Source: CALCNS01 sp964425745 | GTDB taxonomy: Bacteria; Bacillota; JAAYKD01 | NCBI GenBank assembly: GCA_964425745.1 | Contig: CAYRNW010000005.1 | Coordinates: 62,001-126,000 of the forward strand | Length of the DNA stretch: 64,000 nucleotides | Direction: 5' to 3' | Part shown: piece by piece, positions 17,036 to 26,427 of the stretch | How the letters are laid out: each line of letters begins with the position of its first letter | Numbering within the stretch: position 1 is the stretch's first letter | Position numbers and translations under genes: made by a program | Notes under the pieces: generated by a model | Databases searched by the model: none | Told to the model about the DNA's origin: nothing | Seen by the model: the letters and a program-made list of their open reading frames with translations, nothing else

Positions 17036-17064
17036 TTGCTTTTTTACAGTTCCTTCAGTATAAT
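17036..17064 (+). promoter_or_regulatory. Sigma-A promoter of plsX
   Basis: TTGCTT (17036-17041), 17-nt spacer, TATAAT (17059-17064), placed immediately after the rpmF terminator. No fapR gene lies beside plsX, unlike in Bacillus. Confidence 0.65.
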
Positions 17065-17086
17065 AAAAAGCAAAGGATGTGAGGTT

Positions 17087-18076
17087 ATGAAGACAATCGC
17101 GTTGGATTGTATGGGTGGAGATTATGCACCTTCGGCAATTATTGAAGGCGCTATTCAAGCAGCTACAGAGTTTAATTTACCTTTGTTGTTGGTTGGGGAT
17201 GAACATCAGATCAAGCAGGAACTCGACAAGCTTTCAACGAAAGGTTTAACGTTGGACATTGTTCCAACCACCGAAGTCATTACGTTTGAAGATGCACCGG
17301 CTCTCGCTGTGAGGCGAAAAAAAGATTCATCCATGGTCGTTGCTCACCGTTTGGTCAAAGAAGGACGTGCAGCTGCTGTATTTTCCGCCGGAAATACGGG
17401 TGCGATTATGGCATGCGGGCTTTTCATCTTGGGTCGAATTGAAGGCGTAGAGCGGCCTGCTTTAGCACCGATGTTACCCACGGTTGCTAAGACACCAATC
17501 TTACTCTTAGATGCCGGAGCCAATACTGAGGCGAAACCTCAACATCTTCTTCAATATGGTCAAATGGGAAGTGTGTATCTCAGACACGCAACCGGGAATC
17601 AAAATCCAAGGGTTGGGTTAATCAACATCGGAACGGAACCGGAGAAGGGCACGGAATTGTATGTGGAAGCTCATCGGTTGTTGAAAGAATCCAACTTGAA
17701 TTTTGTTGGCAATGTCGAAGCCCGGGAACTGTTTAAAGGGGAGATCGACGTCGCCGTCTGCGACGGTTTTACCGGAAACATTATCTTGAAACTAACCGAA
17801 GGCTTGGTAAGAAGTTTCGGAGAGATGATGAAGCAAGAACTTACCGCTGATTTTCGTGGTACCGCAGGAGCCTTGCTCTCCAAACCGGCCTTGACTCGTT
17901 TTAAGAATCGCCTAGATTATAACGAATACGGTGCTGCTCCATTATTGGGAGTGAAAGGTATTTGTTTGAAAGGGCATGGTTCTTCCAATGCTAGGGCGAT
18001 TTATTCGGCGTTTCGCGTAGCAAAAGGCTTTTTAGATCGTAATCTTATCGCAGAGTTTTTAGAACAAATGAAATAA
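17087..18076 (+). CDS. plsX: Phosphate acyltransferase PlsX
   Basis: PlsX converts acyl-ACP and phosphate to acyl-phosphate, the donor used by PlsY for the first step of phospholipid synthesis. The 329-residue protein shows the family start ALDCMGGDYAPSAIIEGA, the segment SAGNTGAIMACG, LLDAGANTE and VCDGFTGNIILKLTEG. ATG 17087 follows GGATGTGAGG. acpP follows after 21 bases. The fabD and fabG genes that usually sit between plsX and acpP are absent. Confidence 0.95.
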   Translation: MKTIALDCMGGDYAPSAIIEGAIQAATEFNLPLLLVGDEHQIKQELDKLSTKGLTLDIVPTTEVITFEDAPALAVRRKKDSSMVVAHRLVKEGRAAAVFSAGNTGAIMACGLFILGRIEGVERPALAPMLPTVAKTPILLLDAGANTEAKPQHLLQYGQMGSVYLRHATGNQNPRVGLINIGTEPEKGTELYVEAHRLLKESNLNFVGNVEARELFKGEIDVAVCDGFTGNIILKLTEGLVRSFGEMMKQELTADFRGTAGALLSKPALTRFKNRLDYNEYGAAPLLGVKGICLKGHGSSNARAIYSAFRVAKGFLDRNLIAEFLEQMK

Positions 18077-18097
18077 ATGAACAGGGGAGATTGAATT

Positions 18098-18328
18098 ATG
18101 GATACGTTTGAAAAAGTAAAAGAGATTATTGTGGAGAAGCTCAAAATCGCTCCTGAGCGAGTCACCTTGGAAGCAGATTTCAAAAAAGATTTTGAAGCAG
18201 ATTCCATAGACTTTTTTGAATTAGTCATGGCTGTGGAGGATGCTTTTGGAGTAGAATTAGAAGATGATGCCGTTGTCGGAGTTGAAACCGTTGCCGACGT
18301 CGTCAAATTCTTGAATGCAAAAATCTAA
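18098..18328 (+). CDS. acpP: Acyl carrier protein
   Basis: The 76-residue acidic protein carries fatty acyl chains on a phosphopantetheine arm. The attachment Ser is in ADSIDFFELVM (Ser37), a DSI variant of the usual DSLD motif. The helical pattern and length are normal for AcpP. It is co-directional with plsX and rnc, a conserved Firmicutes arrangement. Confidence 0.94.
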   Translation: MDTFEKVKEIIVEKLKIAPERVTLEADFKKDFEADSIDFFELVMAVEDAFGVELEDDAVVGVETVADVVKFLNAKI

Positions 18329-18335
18329 AGTTAGG

Positions 18336-18366
18336 GAGAGGTTGTTCGACATTCGGGCAACCTCTC
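18336..18366 (+). other. Hairpin between acpP and rnc
   Basis: A perfect 9-bp stem (GAGAGGTTG at 18336-18344, CAACCTCTC at 18358-18366) with a 13-nt loop is followed by only a weak T run. It may be an attenuator or an mRNA processing site upstream of rnc. RNase III is known to cut a leader hairpin of its own mRNA in Escherichia coli; whether that happens here is inference. Confidence 0.5.
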
Positions 18367-18389
18367 TTCACAATGAGGTGGTGAAAACG

Positions 18390-19109
18390 TTGTTGACCGA
18401 ACTTCAGACTCATTTATTGTTAGCCCATCAACCGGCACCGATGTTGGAACGCGCCTTTTGGCATAATTCCGCGGTCTATGAAAAAAGCAAAGAACCCTGG
18501 CAGGGAAACGAACGCCTGGAATTTTTAGGGGATGCGGTTTTAGAGTTATTGGTTTCTCATTGGCTCTTTCGTGCACATCCATACGAACCGGAAGGGAGTT
18601 TGACGGCCCTTCGTGCTTCTTTAGTTTGTGAAGAAAATTTAGCAAAATGTGCAAAGCAAATAGGGTTAAACCGTTGGATTATCCTTGGCAAAGGCGAAAA
18701 AGCCGATGGAGGCAGTCTAAAACCCGCGATTTTAGCAGATTTATACGAAGCCGTCTTAGGAGCGATTTTTGTAGACTATGGGTTACAACAAGCGGAAGAG
18801 TTTCTGCAAAGAACTCTGTTGAAGCAAGTCGATCCTAAAAGACTGAAAGAAAACTTGAATCGTTCGTGGAAAAATCTTCTCCAAGAATGGGTGCAAGGAC
18901 AAAACCCAAATACCACGATTGCTTATCAAACCGAAAAAAGTGGTCAAGATCATCTTCCTTTTTTTCAATCTCATGTTCTGATTGATCAGCGAATTATGGG
19001 AGAGGGACAAGGAAAGAGCAAAAAAGAAGCAGAGCAAAGGGCGGCTAAAGCAGCCTACATTGTGCTGAATCCACAGTGGAATCCGGAGGAGAACGCAGAC
19101 AAGGAGTGA
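18390..19109 (+). CDS. rnc: Ribonuclease III
   Basis: RNase III cuts double-stranded RNA and processes the rRNA precursor. The endonuclease domain has the signature NERLEFLGDAVLELLVSHWLF with the catalytic Glu/Asp, and the second acidic cluster at LADLYEAVLGAIFVD. A double-stranded RNA-binding domain (about 160-235) ends in GKSKKEAEQRAAKAA. I place the start at TTG 18390, after GAGGTGG, because the longer frame from ATG 18315 overlaps acpP and runs through the hairpin. The exact start is uncertain among GTG 18378/18381 and TTG 18390/18393. smc begins 4 bases after the stop. Confidence 0.93.
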   Translation: MLTELQTHLLLAHQPAPMLERAFWHNSAVYEKSKEPWQGNERLEFLGDAVLELLVSHWLFRAHPYEPEGSLTALRASLVCEENLAKCAKQIGLNRWIILGKGEKADGGSLKPAILADLYEAVLGAIFVDYGLQQAEEFLQRTLLKQVDPKRLKENLNRSWKNLLQEWVQGQNPNTTIAYQTEKSGQDHLPFFQSHVLIDQRIMGEGQGKSKKEAEQRAAKAAYIVLNPQWNPEENADKE

Positions 19110-19113
19110 AATC

Positions 19114-22100
19114 ATGTATCTTAAAGCCATTGAGTTGGTGGGGTTTAAATCCTTTGCCGAGCGTGTTCGTCTCGATTTTGCTGAAGGCTTAACGACGATT
19201 GTCGGAGCGAACGGAAGCGGAAAAAGTAATATCGTAGATGCTGTTCTGTGGGTCATGGGAGAGCAAAATGCGCGAAACCTACGGGGAGCGAAAATGGAGG
19301 AAATCATTTTCTCCGGCAGCGAAAAACGTCGAGCCGTCGGAATGGCAGAAGTAACGCTGATTATCGATAACCAAAGTCATTTGTTGCCGTTGGATTATGA
19401 AGAAGTTTCGGTGATGCGTCGTTTGTTTCGAGATGGCACCAGTGAATATTACATCAACCAGCAACAGTGCAGGTTAAAAGATATTGTTGAAATGTTTTTG
19501 GATACCGGTGTGGGCCGGGACTCCTTTTCCATTATTGGACAAGGTCAAATCGATGAAATTCTTTCCTACAAACCTGCGGAACGTCGAGTGATTTTAGAAG
19601 AGGTAGCGGGAATTGCGAAGTTTAAGTTTCGTAAGAAAGAAGCCATGCAAAAACTTGACCGTTTACAGGAGCGGTTGCAACGCGTCGATGACATTGTTTC
19701 CGAACTGGATGCTCAAATTAATCCACTTATGCAGCAAGCACAGCAAGCTGAACTCTACCTGAAACTCAGAGACGAGTTGAAAAAGTACGAAATCACCTAC
19801 TTGTCGCGTGAATATCGTCGAATGAGCACGGAGCGAGTAGAACTACAACTTCAAAATAACCAAGCGATGGATGCTTATTCAGCAAGCCAAGCACGCACCG
19901 CAGCTGAAATGGCCATTTTAGAAAAAATGAAGCTGGAGCAGATCCAACTCGAACATAAAATTGACAGTATGAATCAGCAGAGTAACCAGCTACGAATCAA
20001 CATGGAGCAATTTTACGGGGAAGAAAAAATTATTGAAGAGCGGATTCTTCATGACCGCAGCTTATTAGCACAGGTATCAGAAGAAGAACGATCTGAAGAA
20101 AAAAGGCAAGCAGAAATTGTTGAACAAATCCAAAAGCTCACCCTGGAACAAGAAAAAAACGAAATCGAAATCCTCACACTACAAAGGGAAATCGAGAAAA
20201 AACAAGGTATATTTGATGAACTTTTAACTCAAGAAACAAACCGCAAACAAGAGGAAGGCGAACTTCAAGAGCAAAGCAATCGGACTCTTCAGACCTTGCA
20301 TAGTATCAAGGGTCGACTAGAAGGACTCGTACGAGAGCAAGATACCATACAATCTCGATTAGAGCAACTGACCCATGCCAGAAATGAGTCGATTACGGTT
20401 TGCGAATCTAAAAAATCTCAAATGCTTGATTTACAAGCACGTCTTGAGAAAAACGCAAAGGAAACTCAGGAAAATGAAATCGTCTTAAAAGGCAAGGAAT
20501 CGGATTATGACGAGCTGCAAAAAGAACTGCTCAAGCTCCAAGACCGAGTGCAGCAGCTTCAAACGGGATTGAGAATCAATACCGGAAGACTTACCATGAT
20601 CACAGAATTGAGTGACCAAATGGAAGGGTATCATAAAGGCGTTAAAGCGGTTATGAGTGCCAAAAAGCGGAATCCACGCGAGTTTCAAGGAATCCACGAC
20701 ACGGTAGCGGGCCTCTTCCATGTTGAAAAAGAGCACGAAACAGCAATCGAAATGATTATGGGTAACTCCCTACAAAATATCGTTGTCGATCAGCCCAAAG
20801 ATGCTGAAACTGCGATTGAGTGGCTCAAAAAAGAGAAAGCCGGTCGCGCCAGCTTTTATCCATTAACAACGGTACGGGGCAATCGAGACCATAATCTCTG
20901 GCAGCGAATTCAAGGGAAAGCCGGAGTGATTGCAATTGCATCAGACTTGGTTCGTACCGATGAACCATACCGCAGCTTGGTTGAAAGTGTTTTGGGAAAT
21001 GTCGTGGTTGCAGAAACACTACCCCTTGCCAATAAAATCGCCCAAGATCTAAATCATCGCTACCGAATCGTTACGTTGGAGGGAGATGTCATCTTTCCGG
21101 GAGGTTCGATTACAGGGGGGAGTTTATACCAGAAGGGAGTTTCTCTACTGGGGAGAGACCGGGAAATCCAAGAACTGGAAACTCTAGTCGCAGAACAGAA
21201 AAAGCAAATTTCTTTGTATGAAACGGAGTTACATTCTCAAACGCAACAGTCCGAACAGAAAAACAGAGAGCTTTCCGATATAAAGAGGAATCGCAATGAT
21301 TTGGAGCAGCAACACCGACAATTACAATTGACCCAACGATTACTGCAGGCAGAAATCGAATCAAAATCCGGAAACTTATTGAGGCAAGAACTGGAGCTTC
21401 AGGATCTGCAGAATAAGCAAGAACTACTAAGCGGTCAAATAGACGAACATCGTAACCAACTTCTTCAAGTTCAAACCGAGGAGACAACTCTCAGACAACG
21501 CTTACAGGCCTGCCGGGATGCAGATCAGTCAGATCTCCGATATGAAGCTCAGAATCAGCTGCAGCAATTCGAAGTCAGTTTTGCGATTGTACAGCAAAAA
21601 AAAGCAGAAATGATTCAGCAGAAGGGACAACTGGAGGAACGAATTCTTCAGGTTGCCGAGGACAGCAAAGCAAAGAAAATACGCTTCGCTGAAATTACGG
21701 AGCGTATTCAAGAAAATATTGAGGAATTGGCGCAGATACAAGAAAAATATCGCCTGACTGCAGCACAACAAGAACAAGCAGATATCAACTTTCAAGCAGT
21801 CAAGGAGCAACGCGGACGCTTTCGTGAATCCTTGGCAGAACAAGATGAGCAGATTTTTCAAGCTCGTAAAGCGGAAGACCGACTTCGCGAGCAAGCGTAT
21901 CATAAGAGCAGCATCCTAACGAAGTTAGACAGTGAATTGCAGTACTTGTTGGACAAGGTTCAAAACGATTATAACCTTGAAGCGAAGGATTTGCCGGAGG
22001 AACCGCTTGTTGAGGTAGACGACGGCGTTGAATTGCAAAAGACCTGTACCAGATTGCGCAATAAAATTCGCGATATGGGCTTAGTCAACTTAGGAGCGAT

Positions 22101-22686
22101 CGATGAGAAGAAGCGTCTTGAAGAGAGGAAATCGTATCTAACCGAGCAAGGAGAGGATATCCGGGTTTCTTGTCAAGGAATCTGGAAGGTGCTTGCCGAA
22201 ATAGATAAAGATATGGAACATCGCTTTGAAGAGGCTTTTCAACAAGTAAATCATCATTTTCAACAAGTTTTTACCCAGCTTTTCCAAGGTGGCTTGGCTC
22301 ATTTGCAATTGACTGATCCAGGAGATCTTCTCAATACAGGGTTAGATATTATGGCACAATTGCCCGGAAAAAAAGCTGGAAATTTAAGTTTGTTATCGGG
22401 TGGAGAACGGGCGCTCACGGCAGTTGCATTACTGATTGCAATTCTCCAAGTCAAAAAACCTCCCTTTTGCCTTTTGGATGAAGTGGAAACTTCTTTGGAC
22501 GAAGGCAATGTTAAAAGAGTGGCGAAGATTCTACGCAGTTGTTCCGGGGACACCCAAATCATCTCGGTTTCTCATCGTAAAGGCATGATGGAAGAATCTG
22601 ATGCACTGATTGGTGTTACCATGCAATCTCCCGGAGTCTCTACCGTAATTTCGGTTCGCTTCGGAGAAAAAGAAAAACAGGAGTGA
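19114..22686 (+). CDS. smc: Chromosome segregation/condensation protein SMC
   Basis: SMC is the ATPase that forms the condensin ring with ScpA and ScpB (both in this window). The 1190-residue protein has the N-terminal Walker A GANGSGKSNIVDAVLWVMGEQ split, residues about 32-40, a coiled coil (about 170-500), the hinge (about 520-640, with GGSITGGS after it), the return coiled coil (about 680-1010) and the C-terminal ATPase half with LSGGERALTA and Walker B LLDEVE. Length is normal for Firmicutes. AAGGAG lies just upstream of ATG 19114; ftsY starts 4 bases after the stop. Confidence 0.96.
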   Translation: MYLKAIELVGFKSFAERVRLDFAEGLTTIVGANGSGKSNIVDAVLWVMGEQNARNLRGAKMEEIIFSGSEKRRAVGMAEVTLIIDNQSHLLPLDYEEVSVMRRLFRDGTSEYYINQQQCRLKDIVEMFLDTGVGRDSFSIIGQGQIDEILSYKPAERRVILEEVAGIAKFKFRKKEAMQKLDRLQERLQRVDDIVSELDAQINPLMQQAQQAELYLKLRDELKKYEITYLSREYRRMSTERVELQLQNNQAMDAYSASQARTAAEMAILEKMKLEQIQLEHKIDSMNQQSNQLRINMEQFYGEEKIIEERILHDRSLLAQVSEEERSEEKRQAEIVEQIQKLTLEQEKNEIEILTLQREIEKKQGIFDELLTQETNRKQEEGELQEQSNRTLQTLHSIKGRLEGLVREQDTIQSRLEQLTHARNESITVCESKKSQMLDLQARLEKNAKETQENEIVLKGKESDYDELQKELLKLQDRVQQLQTGLRINTGRLTMITELSDQMEGYHKGVKAVMSAKKRNPREFQGIHDTVAGLFHVEKEHETAIEMIMGNSLQNIVVDQPKDAETAIEWLKKEKAGRASFYPLTTVRGNRDHNLWQRIQGKAGVIAIASDLVRTDEPYRSLVESVLGNVVVAETLPLANKIAQDLNHRYRIVTLEGDVIFPGGSITGGSLYQKGVSLLGRDREIQELETLVAEQKKQISLYETELHSQTQQSEQKNRELSDIKRNRNDLEQQHRQLQLTQRLLQAEIESKSGNLLRQELELQDLQNKQELLSGQIDEHRNQLLQVQTEETTLRQRLQACRDADQSDLRYEAQNQLQQFEVSFAIVQQKKAEMIQQKGQLEERILQVAEDSKAKKIRFAEITERIQENIEELAQIQEKYRLTAAQQEQADINFQAVKEQRGRFRESLAEQDEQIFQARKAEDRLREQAYHKSSILTKLDSELQYLLDKVQNDYNLEAKDLPEEPLVEVDDGVELQKTCTRLRNKIRDMGLVNLGAIDEKKRLEERKSYLTEQGEDIRVSCQGIWKVLAEIDKDMEHRFEEAFQQVNHHFQQVFTQLFQGGLAHLQLTDPGDLLNTGLDIMAQLPGKKAGNLSLLSGGERALTAVALLIAILQVKKPPFCLLDEVETSLDEGNVKRVAKILRSCSGDTQIISVSHRKGMMEESDALIGVTMQSPGVSTVISVRFGEKEKQE

Positions 22687-22690
22687 TCGC

Positions 22691-23623
22691 ATGAGCTTTT
22701 TTGCGAAACTAAAGCAAAGTTTGTCCAAAACCCAAGAGGCGTTTGTGGGCAAATTAGAGCAAGTTTTTATGAATTTCAAGAAGGTTGATGAAAATCTTTT
22801 TGACGAATTGGAAGAAATCTTGATTTCAGCAGATCTAGGAGTACAGACCACCGATAAACTTCTGACCAGTTTGAGAAATCGCGTCAAAAAAGAGAGACTC
22901 GAAGACGGTCAAAAAGTAAAAGAAGCCCTTCAAGAAGAAATGGCTGCGATTTTGGGGAGAGAACCGTCCCCACTCAATATTAGCAGTGGCCGTATGAATA
23001 TTGTTTTGGTGGTAGGTGTCAACGGAGTTGGGAAGACGACCTTGGTCGGCAAGCTGGCCAATCGCTACCATCAACAGGGTCTAAAAGTCTTGGTTGCTGC
23101 CGCCGATACCTTTCGGGCAGCCGCAATCGATCAGCTTTCAATCTGGTGTCAACGCGCCGGGGTAGAGATGATTCGCCATCAGGCCGGTGCCGATCCTGCG
23201 GCGGTTGTCTTTGATGCCATCAGCGCCGGGAAAGCCCGGAATGTGGATTTGATTCTAATCGACACTGCCGGACGGTTGCACAATAAGTCTCACCTCATGG
23301 AAGAGATGAACAAGATTTATCGCATTATTCAACGAGAAATTCCAGAAGCACCGCATGAAACCTTATTGGTTTTAGATGCAACAACCGGACAAAATGCCGT
23401 CTTGCAGGCCAAGGCCTTTCGAGAAGTCTCCAAAGTGACGGCGTTGGCGTTGACTAAATTGGACGGAACCGCAAAAGGTGGAATCGTCATCGCAATCAGT
23501 GATCAGCTTAATATACCAGTCAAATTGGTAGGCTTAGGAGAGGGAATCGAAGATCTTAAAGATTTTGAACCCGCACTCTTTGTCAAAGCGCTATTTGACC
23601 GTCAGCCAGAGAATTTGCATTAG
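22691..23623 (+). CDS. ftsY: Signal recognition particle receptor FtsY
   Basis: FtsY docks SRP-ribosome complexes at the membrane for co-translational insertion. The 310-residue product lacks the long acidic A domain and has the N helical domain (1-85) and the SRP GTPase domain: GVNGVGKTT (about 108-116), DTFRAAAIDQL, DTAGR and TKLDGTAKGG. smc-ftsY is a common Firmicutes pair. Confidence 0.95.
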   Translation: MSFFAKLKQSLSKTQEAFVGKLEQVFMNFKKVDENLFDELEEILISADLGVQTTDKLLTSLRNRVKKERLEDGQKVKEALQEEMAAILGREPSPLNISSGRMNIVLVVGVNGVGKTTLVGKLANRYHQQGLKVLVAAADTFRAAAIDQLSIWCQRAGVEMIRHQAGADPAAVVFDAISAGKARNVDLILIDTAGRLHNKSHLMEEMNKIYRIIQREIPEAPHETLLVLDATTGQNAVLQAKAFREVSKVTALALTKLDGTAKGGIVIAISDQLNIPVKLVGLGEGIEDLKDFEPALFVKALFDRQPENLH

Positions 23624-23659
23624 CAATAAACCTCATTTCAAATAAGGTGTGTGAGCTAC

Positions 23660-24985
23660 ATGGCCGCCTATCATTTACCACCCCAGCTGAACATCAATCA
23701 AGCCGGGAACATCGAGATTCGTGGAATTCTGTTATCAGATATTGCAAAGCAATTTGGAACACCTCTCTATGTCATGGACGAGGCGTTGATTCGTCAACGT
23801 TGCCAAGAATACTGGGCTGGGTTTTCAGACTACCCCAACGCACAGGTTGTCTATGCCGGAAAGGCCTTATTAAACCTGGGTATTTGCCGTATTATGGAAG
23901 AAGAGCAGATGTTTTTGGATGTGGTCAGCGCCGGTGAACTCTACACGGCATTACAAGCCAACTTTCCTGTTGAGAAAATTCTTTTTCACGGCAACAACAA
24001 GTCTGAAGAAGAACTCTATATGGCGGTTCATCATGGTGTTGGACGCGTGGTTGTCGATAATCTGGATGAGCTACAACGACTCGAGCATATTGCAACACAG
24101 CTCGAGAAACAAGTTCAAGTGATGGTGCGGATTACGCCCGGGGTGGAAGCGCATACGCATGAGTACATTCGAACTGCGCAGACGGATTCCAAATTTGGGA
24201 TTGGAATCTTGGATCATCAACTTCATGACGTGATGCGTAGCTTACAGGGGAGTCCTTTTTTGAAGCTAACCGGGATTCATTGTCATATTGGCTCACAGAT
24301 CATGGAAGAGGAGCCTTTTAGTTTGGCGGTCGATCTTATGATGAACTTCATGAATCAGGTTTATCTCCAATACGGAATCCTAATGACAGAGCTTAATATG
24401 GGTGGTGGAATTGGTATTCGATATACCGCAGAAGACCGACCCCTTTCACCGATAGAAGTCGTGCGCCACATCGCAGAACAAGTGATGTTATGCGCCAATC
24501 GATATCGGTTTCCTCTCCCCAAGCTTTATTTAGAACCCGGACGTGCAATTGTTGGAGAAGCCGGAGTTACTTTATACAAAGTTGGTGCTTTCAAAGAGGT
24601 TCCGGGAATCAGAACCTATTTACCGGTTGATGGAGGCATGTCTGATAATCCCAGGCCTGCTTTGTATCAGGCCGTTTATGAAGCCATGGCGGTCGATCAA
24701 GCCAACAGGGAAGCAAATCGGTTGGTACATCTCGCCGGAAAGCATTGTGAGACCGGCGATATCTTGATCAAGGATCTCCGCATTCCGGAGATGCAACCCG
24801 GAGACTACCTGGTGGTGTTTTCCACCGGAGCATACAATTATTCCATGGCCAGTAACTATAATCGAGCATCAAAAGCAGCAATGGTTTTAGTCAGTAGCGA
24901 TGGTTGCCATCTTTTACAAGAACGAGAATCCTATGAGGATTTAATTCGGCTAGACCGAGTTCCACCTCATTTACGAAAAGAGTAA
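23660..24985 (+). CDS. lysA: Diaminopimelate decarboxylase
   Basis: LysA converts meso-diaminopimelate to L-lysine using PLP. The 441-residue protein is a fold-III alanine-racemase-type decarboxylase. The PLP Lys is Lys68 in VYAGKALL; other signatures are HGNNKSEEEL, IHCHIGSQI, LNMGGGIGI, LEPGRAIVG and the C-terminal CETGDILIKD and GAYNYSMASNYN. ATG 23660 is chosen because AAGGTG (23645-23650) is too close to the in-frame GTG at 23651. Confidence 0.94.
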   Translation: MAAYHLPPQLNINQAGNIEIRGILLSDIAKQFGTPLYVMDEALIRQRCQEYWAGFSDYPNAQVVYAGKALLNLGICRIMEEEQMFLDVVSAGELYTALQANFPVEKILFHGNNKSEEELYMAVHHGVGRVVVDNLDELQRLEHIATQLEKQVQVMVRITPGVEAHTHEYIRTAQTDSKFGIGILDHQLHDVMRSLQGSPFLKLTGIHCHIGSQIMEEEPFSLAVDLMMNFMNQVYLQYGILMTELNMGGGIGIRYTAEDRPLSPIEVVRHIAEQVMLCANRYRFPLPKLYLEPGRAIVGEAGVTLYKVGAFKEVPGIRTYLPVDGGMSDNPRPALYQAVYEAMAVDQANREANRLVHLAGKHCETGDILIKDLRIPEMQPGDYLVVFSTGAYNYSMASNYNRASKAAMVLVSSDGCHLLQERESYEDLIRLDRVPPHLRKE

Positions 24986-25002
24986 TAGAAAGCAGGTTCT
25001 TC

Positions 25003-25638
25003 ATGTTTGGTTTGGACTCGAATTTCCTTTTGTATTTACCAGGGCTGCTCATTGCCTTGACGGTACACGAATTTGCCCATGGGTATGTTTCCTTCCGTCT
25101 TGGTGATCCTACTCCCAAAATGCAGGGACGGTTATCCTTAAATCCCGTGCATCATATCGACCCTATGGGCTTTATCATGATGGTGTTTTTTAGGTTTGGC
25201 TGGTGTAAACCTGTTCAAATCAATCCTTACTACTTCAAAGACAAACGTCAGGGAATGCTTTGGGTGGCATTAGCCGGTCCCTTAGCAAATTTTATCTTTG
25301 CTTTATTGACCGCAGTACTGTTTGGGGTTTTGAGCTTTGTGCTTCCTGTCAGCCTTTTCTACAATTCCATCTTTATCCAAGTAATATTTGGAATTCTTCT
25401 CTATAATATCAATTTAGGACTCTTCAATTTGATTCCCATTGCACCTTTAGACGGGTCTAAAGTTCTAGAAGGATTGTTGCCTCCTGCATTCGCATATCGG
25501 TATCAGGCTTGGATGAGCCAGTATGGCATTTTGATTTTATTGGCAATCATGTTTACCGGTGCTTACCGCTATATCATCGGACCGATTGCCGGGAGTTTGC
25601 TGAATCTGATGTTATCAATTATACAAGCATTCCTATAA
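25003..25638 (+). CDS. Site-2 protease family membrane metalloprotease (M50)
   Basis: The 211-residue integral membrane protein has the zinc motif HEFAH (His22-His26) in the first helix and the third ligand in PIAPLDGSKVL (Asp150), defining an M50 intramembrane protease of the small, PDZ-less type. Four to five hydrophobic segments are evident. The substrate is unknown. It lies in one direction between lysA and scpA with short gaps; the same M50-scpA-scpB neighbourhood is common in Clostridia. Confidence 0.9.
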   Translation: MFGLDSNFLLYLPGLLIALTVHEFAHGYVSFRLGDPTPKMQGRLSLNPVHHIDPMGFIMMVFFRFGWCKPVQINPYYFKDKRQGMLWVALAGPLANFIFALLTAVLFGVLSFVLPVSLFYNSIFIQVIFGILLYNINLGLFNLIPIAPLDGSKVLEGLLPPAFAYRYQAWMSQYGILILLAIMFTGAYRYIIGPIAGSLLNLMLSIIQAFL

Positions 25639-25650
25639 GGAGATTAAACA

Positions 25651-26427
25651 ATGGAGCAGCTGAATCAAGAATTCCACTTTCAGAGTACTCCCGAAGAAAC
25701 CGTGGAGTATGTTCGAAAAGACAAGGAACGAGTTTTAAAACTCTGGATTGCTCAATGGCTTCAAACGATGGAGCAGAAGTGGCTTGAAACGGGGTTTGAC
25801 AGCGAAGAAGCATCTTCATGGATGGTTTTGCTTGCAATCTTACTGGAATGGAAAATGCAATTGTTGCTACCGAAACCCGTTGTTGAAATCGAAGAAGAAC
25901 CCTATGATCGAGAAGCTCATATTGAAGAGTATCGACTGATTCAAAAAACCGCAAAAAAGCTTTCGGAATTAGCCGACGAACGATCTTTTTGGTTGGCTCG
26001 GGAAATCGATGATAAAACACTGGGTGTAGAACCTCAAGATCGATTGCGTCAAACCGGACTTTTTGATTTATTGCAGGCTTTCCAAAGAGTGCTTGCGACG
26101 GAAGAAATCGATGAACCCGATGAAATCATTCCGGTTGAAGAATATGATTTAGAGCACCAAATGAATTATGTCATGACCCGAGTAGGACAATTTCAAGGCA
26201 GAATTTTGTTTCAACAACTCTTCAGACCCGGAAGTAGCAGAAATCTTCTGGTTGCAACCTTTTTAGCATTACTAGAGCTGGTGCGCTTACATCAACTGCA
26301 AATTGAACAGACGACACCCTATGGAGAATTGTGGATTGGAGTGATGTCAAATGGATCCGGACCAAGCACAGAACCAGGTGATTCCCTTGAACCAGTTCCC
26401 GGCGGAGAGGGAAGAGGGACTGATTGA
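25651..26427 (+). CDS. scpA: Segregation and condensation protein A
   Basis: ScpA is the kleisin that closes the SMC ring and binds ScpB. The 258-residue product matches ScpA in the helical N-terminal region (WMVLLAILLEWKMQLLLPK, about 60-80), the acidic linker EEEPYDRE and the winged-helix C-terminus (TFLALLELVRLHQLQIEQ). The N-terminus is rather divergent. AAGGAG lies upstream of ATG 25651. Its last 77 bases overlap scpB in another frame. Confidence 0.88.
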   Translation: MEQLNQEFHFQSTPEETVEYVRKDKERVLKLWIAQWLQTMEQKWLETGFDSEEASSWMVLLAILLEWKMQLLLPKPVVEIEEEPYDREAHIEEYRLIQKTAKKLSELADERSFWLAREIDDKTLGVEPQDRLRQTGLFDLLQAFQRVLATEEIDEPDEIIPVEEYDLEHQMNYVMTRVGQFQGRILFQQLFRPGSSRNLLVATFLALLELVRLHQLQIEQTTPYGELWIGVMSNGSGPSTEPGDSLEPVPGGEGRGTD

